NCBI GenBank assembly: GCA_003520965.1
Contig: DOTU01000140.1
Span: 3,184 to 11,880, forward strand
Length of the DNA stretch: 8,697 bases
Direction of reading: 5' to 3'
Source of the DNA: Candidatus Zixiibacteriota bacterium
Lineage (GTDB): Bacteria; Zixibacteria; MSB-5A5; UBA10806
Both the position numbers and the translations under genes were made by a program. Position 1 is the stretch's first letter; each line of letters opens with the position of its first letter. The notes below the pieces were generated by a model. That model was given only the letters and a program-made list of their open reading frames with translations, was not told the DNA's origin and did not search any database. This document shows positions 1-6,835 of this stretch, one piece after another.

Positions 1-2000
1 CTCTTGGCGAAACTCATATCTGCTGAAACAGTCCTGTTGAGCCGTTCCCCTGGATTGTAAACATTTTGTGAAATATAGTTTTTATCGGAAACGAAAGTGC
101 CCGATCCCGTCAGGTTCGCTGTTGGGCTTATCGTTTGGTTGTGCGAAAAATTAACCTGCCAGCGATTACTTGGAAGTTGCTTAAAATTATTAAGATCCCA
201 GGTACTTTCTTTAGCGTAATTGATAGAGACATTTCCCGTGAGCTTATACATCAGGGCATATTGCAGCCTGCCGTTTATGATTGTTCTGGAATTTTCGTAG
301 AAATCGAGACTTCCCGTGAGATCGTAGTAGTCGGAGGCGGCCCAGTAATAGCCTAGATTGCGAATAAAGCGATTCCCGCCCTGGAAATTCCCCAGTTCGA
401 AAGGCAAAAATCCTGAATGCCTTCCTTTTCTTATTGGGAAAACATAATAAGGCAAGGCGAAAACAGGAAGCTCACCTATAAATAAAATCACCGGCCTGGC
501 AACCACTTTATCTCTGTTTATCATCTTCATCTTATCGCTGTGAAAATGATAATGCGGGTCCTCTTCCTTATCGCAGGATGTGTAATTTGCCTGCGAAACA
601 AAGAGCACATCGCGCGACGCCTGTCTAAGCGCCTTGCCTGAGTAGAAACCGCCATCATATTTGGTGCGGGCCATCCTGACCTGCCCCTTTTTGGTATCGA
701 TATTATACGACATCCTATCGCCAAAAAGCTCTTCTGAGCCTTGTTTTAAGGCCGGCGGCTGAATTGGTTTACCCGACGTGTCGCCCGGAATCCCTTCGGC
801 GATTAATATCCGCGATTTGGTGTCGTAGCGAATTTGCCCCGCATTCAAGGCCATATCCTTATAAGTCATCTGGCCGTTTCTATTGAGATCGATCTCGCTT
901 TTATCGAAACTGTAATCAATTTCATCAGCAGAATAGTTTGTTGTATCGAAATATACTTTGCCCTCGTCATCGAGCTTCAGCTCTAAAAACTTTCCTTGCG
1001 CACCGCCCGAGATAAAGACTCTCTTGATCGTGGCATGGGCGAAATACAACGAAATCGAATCGCCCGAAGCCAGGTTGGTTCCCCGTACCAGAGTATCGGT
1101 GAGCGCCGGTTTATATAAGCTGGTGGCATTGTATCGCGTTATCATCATCTCAATTTTATCATTCTTGAAAAACGCCTCAAGCTGGCGGCCGTCAAGCTCG
1201 GCAGTGGTATATTCAGAGATTAAGGTATCCGGAAGCGTTTTATAGGTAGCTTTGGCGTGACCCTGAACCAGCACCCTGTTTAGCTTGCGATTTTCGGTAA
1301 AGATCGAAATCGTATCCCCGGCAAGTTGATTTTGGTCGTTGGTAATAATCGGATTCTGGTAAAGAATCGCCCGCTCAGGCTCTTTGAAAAACTCGGCTTG
1401 CCCGGCATGAGCGATCAGATCATGCCTGGTAATTACCACCGAATCATAGGCGGTGCCATGAGCGTTAATACCAAAATATGTCAGTCTATTGGCGGTAATC
1501 TCCATGCGGGCAGAATCATCCGCCGGGTTCAGCACCAGTTTCGGCGAACCGGTGGCCTCGAGCTGCTTGGTATCGCGTAAATAATCGGCCCTCTCGCAAT
1601 GAAGCTCGATATTCTGTATCCGGTCGATTACTGCAACATCATGCACTGCGGTGACCCGTCGGTCTCGACGGTAATAAGTCATCGTTTGCGCGGTTATCTG
1701 TCTCCCCTGTTCTTGTACCAGGACAGAATCAATAAACTGCACCAGACCCGAGGCCCGATACCAGGTGGCCCGCTGGCTGTAAAGGTTGGCGTTATCGTGA
1801 ATAAAATGGACATGGCCGATGAGGTTGACAATATCGCCATTGCCTCCAGAGCTTTCGAGCTTATCGGCATGCTCTAATATGAGCGGTTCCGATTCATCCT
1901 GGGCTATAAGACAGGTTGGATATAATAGGAGAAACAATGCGATCGCTGAAAAGAGCCAGATTCGCCCGGTCGGCCTAAAATGCGGCTGATTAATTCCCAT
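1..2000 (-). CDS. lptD: LPS-assembly protein LptD (OstA/Imp), 3' end outside the window
   Basis: LptD is the outer-membrane beta-barrel that, with the lipoprotein LptE, inserts LPS into the outer leaflet after LptA-type bridges carry it across the periplasm. The frame is open from the ATG at 2000 to the window edge, giving 666 codons without a stop. Residues 1-33 look like a signal peptide: a basic start, a hydrophobic run (LFSAIALFLLL) and a possible cleavage after LIA. Residues about 40-470 are OstA/LptA-like beta repeats (ITAQTMTYYRRDRRVTA at 102-118). Hallmarks of the LptD junction follow: YTSCD (473-477), DPHYHF (481-486), and VARPVILFIGELPVFALPYY then FPIRKGRHSGFLP (500-533). Alternating barrel strands follow to the edge. 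The periplasmic part (about 440 residues) is much longer than that of E. coli LptD (roughly 180). The start is less certain than the identity: only a weak GGG precedes the ATG, but it places the signal peptide correctly. No convincing promoter was found, although the upstream terminator implies a separate one. Confidence 0.93.
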   Translation of the reverse strand, partial: MGINQPHFRPTGRIWLFSAIALFLLLYPTCLIAQDESEPLILEHADKLESSGGNGDIVNLIGHVHFIHDNANLYSQRATWYRASGLVQFIDSVLVQEQGRQITAQTMTYYRRDRRVTAVHDVAVIDRIQNIELHCERADYLRDTKQLEATGSPKLVLNPADDSARMEITANRLTYFGINAHGTAYDSVVITRHDLIAHAGQAEFFKEPERAILYQNPIITNDQNQLAGDTISIFTENRKLNRVLVQGHAKATYKTLPDTLISEYTTAELDGRQLEAFFKNDKIEMMITRYNATSLYKPALTDTLVRGTNLASGDSISLYFAHATIKRVFISGGAQGKFLELKLDDEGKVYFDTTNYSADEIDYSFDKSEIDLNRNGQMTYKDMALNAGQIRYDTKSRILIAEGIPGDTSGKPIQPPALKQGSEELFGDRMSYNIDTKKGQVRMARTKYDGGFYSGKALRQASRDVLFVSQANYTSCDKEEDPHYHFHSDKMKMINRDKVVARPVILFIGELPVFALPYYVFPIRKGRHSGFLPFELGNFQGGNRFIRNLGYYWAASDYYDLTGSLDFYENSRTIINGRLQYALMYKLTGNVSINYAKESTWDLNNFKQLPSNRWQVNFSHNQTISPTANLTGSGTFVSDKNYISQNVYNPGERLNRTVSADMSFAK

Positions 2001-2102
2001 CCCGTTTACATATACGGAAGAACCGGGATTTTGGCAATGAAAAATGATAGAATAAAATGGCAATTTGACCTGCAACGCCAGATCTCCGCACCAGATACTT
2101 GT

Positions 2103-2262
2103 GGGGTGTCGGTTTCGGAGACCCAATATCACGATAATTACATAAAATTAAGGCCGTCTGATGAGGGTACCCGACGGCACGCAAAAAAAAGCCGGACGAT
2201 GACGTCCGGCCTATTAATTATGAAGATGATGCTGTCAGGGTCGGGGACCCGACAACACACAG
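2103..2262. repeat. Cluster of three related GC-rich palindromic elements
   Basis: Three imperfect copies of a short element lie in the gap between lptD and the propeller gene, all in the same orientation. Copy A is 2107-2126, copy B about 2152-2182 and copy C 2233-2260. Read on the minus strand, the core of C is TGTCGGGTCCCCGACCCTGA. A matches C at about 15 of 20 positions, and B matches C at about 19 of 28, including GTCGGGT. C folds as an 8-bp stem with one bulge (TGTCGGGT / ACCC-T-GACA). B has a 6-bp stem (GCCGTC 2153-2158 / GACGGC 2173-2178). A has a weak 5-bp stem with one wobble pair. The terminator sits between B and C. Function is unknown; candidates are a dispersed intergenic repeat of the genome or protein-binding sites. 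Confidence 0.5.
2183..2210 (-). terminator. Rho-independent terminator of the propeller/CARDB gene
   Basis: On the minus strand, a perfect 8-bp GC-rich stem (GCCGGACG / CGTCCGGC, 2191-2210) with a 4-nt loop is followed directly by eight T (2190-2183). It lies about 55 bp past the stop codon of the secreted protein gene and before lptD, so lptD is probably transcribed separately. Confidence 0.9.
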
Positions 2263-2265
2263 TTT

Positions 2266-5022
2266 TTACTTCAGCATCGTCATCCGCTTGGAGATGCGAT
2301 AATCACCGCAGGTTAGTTTATAATAGTACAATCCCGAGGCAACGCCGGCTCCGGCATCTGTTTTCCCGTCCCAGATAGCTGAATGATATCCGGCATCGGT
2401 ATAGGAATTGACCAGCGTTTTAATCTTCTGGCCCAGGTTGTTATATATCTCAAGTCTCACGTTACCAGCGTTGGGAAGCGCGTACTCGATCCTTGTCGAT
2501 GGATTAAACGGATTCGGATAGTTCTGCTTAAGAGATATAGTAGTCGGCAGCCCCGCCACGATGTCAGTTTCCACTCCAGTCGGTTGTTGCAAGGTCATCC
2601 GAATCATCCAATCGGACCACTGCCACAAACTCCAGCCGGGTGCATTTTCATCAGAATACCAGTATGAATTGTGATTAATAGGCGCAGTGTAATCAGCGCC
2701 GACATATGGCCCGGTTGCCGATTCATCAGCCCAATGCAGCACTACCCAAAGCGGGTTGTCGTCAGAAGCAGTATAATTGAAATCGTAACTTGCCCAATTA
2801 CCTGGCTCCGGTAGCTCCAGATTTTCGATAGTCTGATAGAAGGCTCCTGTATCAGGAAGATTATCGATATCCCCTGAGATTCCAAGATAATCGAATGTTC
2901 CGGTAAACGGGTTTGCGGGCAGGAAAAACCTCACATTGGTTACGGTAAACGGCGCGGGGATATTCGGCTCGAAACGCTGCCCGAACTTTCGATTGGTGGT
3001 TGACGGATAATCGCCGACATAGAATGCCGATTCGATTCCCCCGTCATCATACATCATCTCATTGACTACTGTAAAGTTCTTGGAAATAATGTTGTCATCC
3101 GGGGTGTGATCTCCAGATACTTCCGCTGTGAAAACCGCACGATAATTACCTATTGCCGACGGAACCCAGCTTTCAAATTCCATTGATTCCTCGGCGTACG
3201 GAGCCAGATCGAAAAGGGTGTAAATGGTTGAGAAAACCTCAACATCGGTTGAATCGAGTATGGAAAGCGTGATATCGGCCGACTCGTTATAAGACCCGGT
3301 ATTCTTAAAAGTAGCTATTGGCGTAAGAGGCCAATTTACGGTAGATTCATCGAAAGGAGAACTGATTGATATTCCTTTAAGATCGTGCCAGCTTCTCGAT
3401 ACCAGTTCCAGGGTATTGTTTGAGATATCTTGATCGCCAGCCATTGTAGCTAAAAATGACACACGATAACGGCCATCTGATGGAGCAGTGAAATCGGGGG
3501 CGAAGGTTACCTGCTCGGTCGAAAATGACGACAGGTTGGCCACACCGGAAGACGCCTCGTAAATAACCTCGCTGCTATCGATATTTGTAATCATGCAGTA
3601 GACATTGAAGTTGGCAACGGCCGTTCCTACATTGATGAAGGTTGCTGTCGGCGTAATGCTGGAGCCCGGTGTGGCAAATTCACCTGGCGAATCAATCGAT
3701 GAAACCGCCACATCATGGGTAAACGGATCGCGCACTTGAATTGCGTAAAGCATTCCCCCATTTCCGAACGTCCTGGCGTGCACTGCTTTACCGCCAGCCG
3801 CGGCATAATGCCCGCTATCGCTTATAGCCACGCTGAAGACCGATCCCGGTTCATCGAGATCGTCTTGCAGTTGGAAAATTGGGATATCGACGCCGCGCAT
3901 AAAACAGGTCACCACATCGCCGTATGTTGCATCGTATGTGCCCCAGCTTCCGGCAATGGCATACTGCCCATCGGCCGAGAGAGCCACCGAGGCCACCATA
4001 TCGCCATATTCGCCATATTCGATAAGCACAGTGCCGGATGAATCCCATTCCATGAATTTTCCGGCATACCCACCTCCAGACAAGAAATCAAGCGTACCGC
4101 AAGCTACAGTAGTCCCATCGTCAGAAATATCGACAGCCGATACCCAATCGTTGGCTGTGGCTCCGGCCCAAGCCATGTTATAGATGGCGCCATCCCAAAC
4201 CCAACAGAAAACGTCGCCAGAATATGTACCTGACGCAATCCTGTTGCCATCGCCGGATACTTTGGCAGTCAACTGGGAATAATTATACAGAGCGCCACGG
4301 TAATTTCCGTCGGGGATATCAAAGACATAGATTGAATCATAACATGAGACAACTGCAACCGAGCCATCCCGCGCCATATCAATGCCGTACAGACCTCTCG
4401 CCTGATAGAATGGACGGGTATATATCGTATCTCCGGTCGCAACATCGCTGACAATCAATAGCGCGTCGTTTGCTCCCTGTGTAAAAACAGACGCCAGGAT
4501 TTCGCCATTGCCGGAAAATTTTACACCCGCGCCATTGCTGCCCGGGCCGGCACCCATCTCCCTTATGTAAAGCGGCGAATCTTTCTCCCAAAGAAATGCC
4601 GGAAGCTCGGAGCCGGTACCGGCAAAATTAGTGTTGGACGATGCCACCGGCAAAGACCAGGGAGTATCTTGATAATATTTCCAAACCGGCGTCTCCAAAC
4701 CTGCCGACGCATAGGCTGCATAGCGCATATTATTCAGCCACCAACCCGCAAAAACGCCCGATCCATCGGGAGTTACCGTGACATTATCGGCAATCGCATT
4801 TTCGTGGAGGCGGTCCACCCAGAGCACCTGGGCCATTAGATGCGGATTCCGAAAAGGCGCCTGACTGCGCGACATAGCCTGAATGTGTCCCTCGCCCGGA
4901 GTCATCGAACGGATCGCCCGCTTAGCATTGATTGTAGTGAACTCGTTTGATATACGCGGAGCGCTCGATGCCCAGATTGTTATCGGGAGCATCAAAAATA
5001 AAACAATTAGCAACTTTCGCAT
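2266..5022 (-). CDS. Secreted beta-propeller/CARDB protein with YPNPFNP C-terminal sorting-type domain
   Basis: A 918-residue exported protein of unknown specific function. Residues 1-19 are a signal peptide (MRKLLIVLFLMLPITIWAS). Residues about 80-430 contain repeated WD40/PQQ-like blades (VAVVSCYDSIYVFDIPDG 222-239; SVALSADGQYAIAG 345-358; VFSVAISDSGHYAAAGG 395-411), consistent with a beta-propeller. Two CARDB-like Ig folds follow (about 435-545 and 548-655; paired phrases TPTATFINVGTA and TPIATFKNTGSY). A third beta-rich module (656-812) starts YDDGGIESAFYVG. The C-terminus (827-918) is a FlgD-like/TIGR04183-type domain: KQNYPNPFNPSTRIEYALP, VRLEIYNNLGQKIKTL and ASGLYYYKL. In Bacteroidota such domains direct cargo to the type IX secretion system; in other FCB phyla the same domain is common but its route is less clear. 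The protein is probably displayed at the surface or released, perhaps for binding, since no catalytic motif was recognised. A good ribosome-binding site and a downstream terminator make it a likely single-gene unit. Confidence 0.9.
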   Translation of the reverse strand: MRKLLIVLFLMLPITIWASSAPRISNEFTTINAKRAIRSMTPGEGHIQAMSRSQAPFRNPHLMAQVLWVDRLHENAIADNVTVTPDGSGVFAGWWLNNMRYAAYASAGLETPVWKYYQDTPWSLPVASSNTNFAGTGSELPAFLWEKDSPLYIREMGAGPGSNGAGVKFSGNGEILASVFTQGANDALLIVSDVATGDTIYTRPFYQARGLYGIDMARDGSVAVVSCYDSIYVFDIPDGNYRGALYNYSQLTAKVSGDGNRIASGTYSGDVFCWVWDGAIYNMAWAGATANDWVSAVDISDDGTTVACGTLDFLSGGGYAGKFMEWDSSGTVLIEYGEYGDMVASVALSADGQYAIAGSWGTYDATYGDVVTCFMRGVDIPIFQLQDDLDEPGSVFSVAISDSGHYAAAGGKAVHARTFGNGGMLYAIQVRDPFTHDVAVSSIDSPGEFATPGSSITPTATFINVGTAVANFNVYCMITNIDSSEVIYEASSGVANLSSFSTEQVTFAPDFTAPSDGRYRVSFLATMAGDQDISNNTLELVSRSWHDLKGISISSPFDESTVNWPLTPIATFKNTGSYNESADITLSILDSTDVEVFSTIYTLFDLAPYAEESMEFESWVPSAIGNYRAVFTAEVSGDHTPDDNIISKNFTVVNEMMYDDGGIESAFYVGDYPSTTNRKFGQRFEPNIPAPFTVTNVRFFLPANPFTGTFDYLGISGDIDNLPDTGAFYQTIENLELPEPGNWASYDFNYTASDDNPLWVVLHWADESATGPYVGADYTAPINHNSYWYSDENAPGWSLWQWSDWMIRMTLQQPTGVETDIVAGLPTTISLKQNYPNPFNPSTRIEYALPNAGNVRLEIYNNLGQKIKTLVNSYTDAGYHSAIWDGKTDAGAGVASGLYYYKLTCGDYRISKRMTMLK

Positions 5023-5026
5023 TCAT

Positions 5027-5032
5027 CCTCCT
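5027..5032 (-). promoter_or_regulatory. Ribosome-binding site of the propeller/CARDB gene
   Basis: A perfect AGGAGG lies 4 nt before the ATG at 5022. A second ATG (5026-5024), in another frame, directly abuts the AGGAGG with no spacing. Only the ATG at 5022 opens the long frame with a signal peptide, so it is the start. Confidence 0.85.
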
Positions 5033-5157
5033 GGCTTATGGGAAATGCTTAATCCTGGCAGTGCGCGCAGGTAAATCCAATGTCAAATATCATTTATTGC
5101 CCAATTTGACGACGGCCATATTTCGCCAACCTAAAGGCTACCATTTATCAGCAATTA

Positions 5158-5185
5158 AATATAATTGCGATTTGATAATTTTCAA
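5158..5185 (-). promoter_or_regulatory. Candidate sigma70-type promoter of the propeller/CARDB gene
   Basis: On the minus strand TTGAAA (5185-5180) and TATATT (5163-5158) are separated by 16 nt, each one mismatch from consensus. This predicts a start near 5151 and a 5' leader of about 130 nt. An inverted repeat, ATTTGA-N6-TCAAAT (5170-5187), overlaps the -35 box and could be an operator. The region is AT-rich, so chance matches are likely. Confidence 0.4.
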
Positions 5186-5272
5186 ATGAATTATTGTCTC
5201 CACTTTGAGGAAATATGGTTCGGGGGTACAAGCCTAAAATAGAAAAATTGGAATGGATCGAATAAAGTATAA

Positions 5273-6499
5273 TTATAGCGAATTCGCCGGTTCGGATATT
5301 ATCTGAACCCTGGCCATTTCTCCAGCGTTCATATAGTTGATATCCTGCGGAATAACTATAAATCCATTGGCAGTACAGAATGGCATCACCGACGGCGTTG
5401 TCCGGGATCCGGCCGGATTAGCGAGGAAACCATCATCGTTGAGCCTGACCTCGGCCCGAATAAAATGAGTCATTCCGCCGCCGCCCCTAACATCCTTCTC
5501 GAGTTTAGCTACGACTTCGACACGGCGAATATCTCGTTTACCCTGCATTTTAAGAATTGCTGGCCGTACGAACTCCTCCAGTATCACCATCGATGAGAGA
5601 AAGTTTCCTGGTAATCCGAAAACGGGAATGCCATTGTAAGTGCCAAAAATGAGAGGCTTACCGGGCCTGATGGCTACTTTCCAAAACTTCATATCCATAC
5701 CCGCCCGCTGCAGGATACCCTTGATAAAATCGAAATCCTCGAGCGATGAGCCAACGGAGGTGATAAACATATCGCTGCAAACTGCCTTTTCGATACTGGC
5801 CTTGATCTCATCCGAATCGGCCCCGATTATGCCCAAATTGATCGGCTCAGCGCCGTAGTCGGCCAGTTGGCTTTGCATTACGCAACAATTTCCGGCTCTG
5901 ATCTTTCCATCCTGCAAAGGCTGATCGTGTGGAATGAGATCGTTACCCGATGCAAAGAACGATACCTTGGGACGACGGTAGCAGAGCGCTTCTTGTTTCC
6001 CGATGGCCGCCAACACCCCGATATCGGTTCCGGTCAGGGCCTTCCCTTTGCTCAAAACCACCGACCCGGCGGCGATATCGCTTCCTTTGATAAAGATATT
6101 ATCCCCCGGCTTTTCCCCTTTGTAAATCTTCACTTTTCCCGCCGATTCGCGCACAGCATGTTCCGACAGAATTATCGTATCGGCTCCCTCCGGTAGAGGA
6201 GCGCCGCTGGCGATCTTCAAGGCATGGCCGGACTGCATGATCTCGCTCCATGGATAGCCAACTTTGACTTCGCCATCGAGCTTCAACGTAACCGGAGAGG
6301 TTGGCGAGGCTTTGGCAACATCATCGTTACGGACCGCAATTCCATCAACCATAGCCATATCAAATGATGGAATATCATCGGATGAGATGATATCTTCGGC
6401 CAGGGCCATAGACCGCGCTTCTAATATGGGGATTTTTACTTTATCGAGAACGGGAGTGTTATCCAATACGATTTGCAGGGCTTTCTCAACCGAGATCAT
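5273..6499 (-). CDS. moeA: Molybdopterin molybdenumtransferase MoeA, divergent
   Basis: MoeA inserts molybdate into adenylylated molybdopterin to make molybdenum cofactor, in the cytoplasm. The 408 residues compare with 411 in E. coli MoeA and align over the full length. Recognisable blocks are IPSFDMAMVDGIAVR (43-57), ASGAPLPEGAD (97-107), KGSDIAAGSVV (138-148), FFASGNDLIP (181-190), the MoCF/MogA-like domain (about 176-320) with WKVAIRPGKPLIFG (273-286) and GLPGNFLSS (295-303), and the C-terminal beta domain (about 325-405). Acidic residues matching E. coli D59, D142, D228 and D259 are kept (D52, D141, D243, D257). Several usual residues differ: the SGGVSVGEAD loop reads SVGSSLEDFD (248-257), STGDEL reads ASGNDL (E188 equivalent is D187), T100 is S98, and LPGNP reads LPGNF. 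It may be a paralogue with altered substrate or metal preference. The ATG is supported by GGAGGGG (6504-6510) 4 nt upstream. No other cofactor gene is in the window, and no terminator is visible downstream. Confidence 0.92.
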   Translation of the reverse strand: MISVEKALQIVLDNTPVLDKVKIPILEARSMALAEDIISSDDIPSFDMAMVDGIAVRNDDVAKASPTSPVTLKLDGEVKVGYPWSEIMQSGHALKIASGAPLPEGADTIILSEHAVRESAGKVKIYKGEKPGDNIFIKGSDIAAGSVVLSKGKALTGTDIGVLAAIGKQEALCYRRPKVSFFASGNDLIPHDQPLQDGKIRAGNCCVMQSQLADYGAEPINLGIIGADSDEIKASIEKAVCSDMFITSVGSSLEDFDFIKGILQRAGMDMKFWKVAIRPGKPLIFGTYNGIPVFGLPGNFLSSMVILEEFVRPAILKMQGKRDIRRVEVVAKLEKDVRGGGGMTHFIRAEVRLNDDGFLANPAGSRTTPSVMPFCTANGFIVIPQDINYMNAGEMARVQIISEPANSL

Positions 6500-6568
6500 G
6501 TTTCCCCTCCGATCGAAGCGATCATTAATTTGCAGCTGGCAAATAAACTATGAATTACGCCAACCAAG

Positions 6569-6594
6569 AAAAAAAACAGTTTGTCAACAAACTG
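6569..6594 (-). terminator. Terminator-like hairpin between promoter and moeA
   Basis: On the minus strand a perfect 7-bp stem (CAGTTTG / CAAACTG, 6594-6577) with a 4-nt loop is followed immediately by eight T (6576-6569). It lies about 70 nt before the moeA start and downstream of a candidate promoter, not directly after a gene: ctpA already has its own terminator at 6773-6806. The stem has few GC pairs, so it may be weak or conditional. It is either the end of a small RNA or an attenuator of moeA. Confidence 0.65.
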
Positions 6595-6650
6595 AAAAGG
6601 GGCATTAATAAAACTAATGATTATTACAACGTGGGCATCCCCTCCCAAAC
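6569..6650 (-). ncRNA. Candidate moeA leader / attenuator or small RNA, about 80 nt
   Basis: Transcription from the promoter at 6657-6685 would start near 6650 and meet the terminator hairpin after about 80 nt. The body can fold: GGGG (6639-6636) can pair with CCCC (6602-6599), enclosing a stem TAATAA / TTATTA (6623-6618 and 6608-6603). A competing GGG/CCC hairpin would leave GGGG in its loop, allowing a pseudoknot. The first transcribed bases, GUUUG, could pair with CAAAC in the 3' arm of the terminator, a weak potential antiterminator. It matches no riboswitch class that I can recognise. The evidence is geometry only, with no covariation. Confidence 0.35.
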
Positions 6651-6652
6651 AG

Positions 6653-6666
6653 ATGATATTTATCAT
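6653..6666. promoter_or_regulatory. Perfect palindrome over the -10 box, possible operator
   Basis: ATGATA-TT-TATCAT is an exact 6+2+6 inverted repeat covering the whole -10 box of the moeA leader promoter. That is a classic place for a repressor site. It loosely resembles the AT-rich dyads bound by Fur/PerR-type regulators, but the regulator cannot be named from this window. AT-rich sequence raises the chance of coincidence. Confidence 0.4.
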
Positions 6667-6685
6667 ATTTACTATATTTTGTCAA
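6657..6685 (-). promoter_or_regulatory. Candidate sigma70-type promoter for the moeA leader
   Basis: A perfect TTGACA -35 box (6685-6680) lies 17 nt from TAAATA (6662-6657) on the minus strand. The -10 is imperfect (3 of 6), but the spacing is ideal and the element is well placed, after the ctpA terminator and about 150 bp before moeA. The predicted start is near 6650. Confidence 0.55.
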
Positions 6686-6772
6686 GTACTTAATCGTTAT
6701 AAAGGCCGGTTACTCTTACTTGGTTAGGAAGGCGAAATTTGGCTAAAAAATTAGCTGTGCTTGTTTATAGAT

Positions 6773-6806
6773 AAAAAAAACGCCGATTCCCTTGCGGAAA
6801 CCGGCG
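6773..6806 (-). terminator. Rho-independent terminator of ctpA
   Basis: On the minus strand an 11-bp stem (CGCCGGTTTCC, 6806-6796, with GGGAATCGGCG, 6791-6781, including two G-U pairs) and a GCAA tetraloop are followed by eight T (6780-6773). It starts about 30 bp after the ctpA stop codon. Confidence 0.93.
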
Positions 6807-6835
6807 CTTATAATTTAATCCGATATTAAATCGAT

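Noticed and set aside
3715..4183. Several overlapping short frames on both strands inside the propeller gene
   Set aside because: They lie within the blade repeats of the 918-residue protein and have no start signals or family resemblance of their own.
5081..5086. Perfect TTGACA on the minus strand before the propeller gene
   Set aside because: No acceptable -10 box occurs 15-19 nt downstream; the DNA there is GC-rich (CACTGC). The weaker pair at 5158-5185 is more plausible.
5278..5287. GCGAATTCGC palindrome near the moeA stop, as a possible terminator
   Set aside because: It lies inside the last codons of moeA, leaves no loop in a single-strand fold and is not followed by a T-run.
6595..6650. 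Fluoride (crcB) riboswitch upstream of moeA, suggested by GAUG and AAUGCCCC
   Set aside because: The order of GAUG relative to the loop-pairing bases is wrong for the crcB fold, and the conserved second helix is missing. The leader is also too short for the Moco motif.
6496..6666. A 56-codon minus-strand frame (ATG at 6666) whose TGA overlaps the moeA ATG as ATGA
   Set aside because: The overlap looks like translational coupling, but the ATG lies inside the promoter with no ribosome-binding site, the frame runs through the terminator T-run as Phe codons, and its hydrophobicity is explained by AT-rich sequence.
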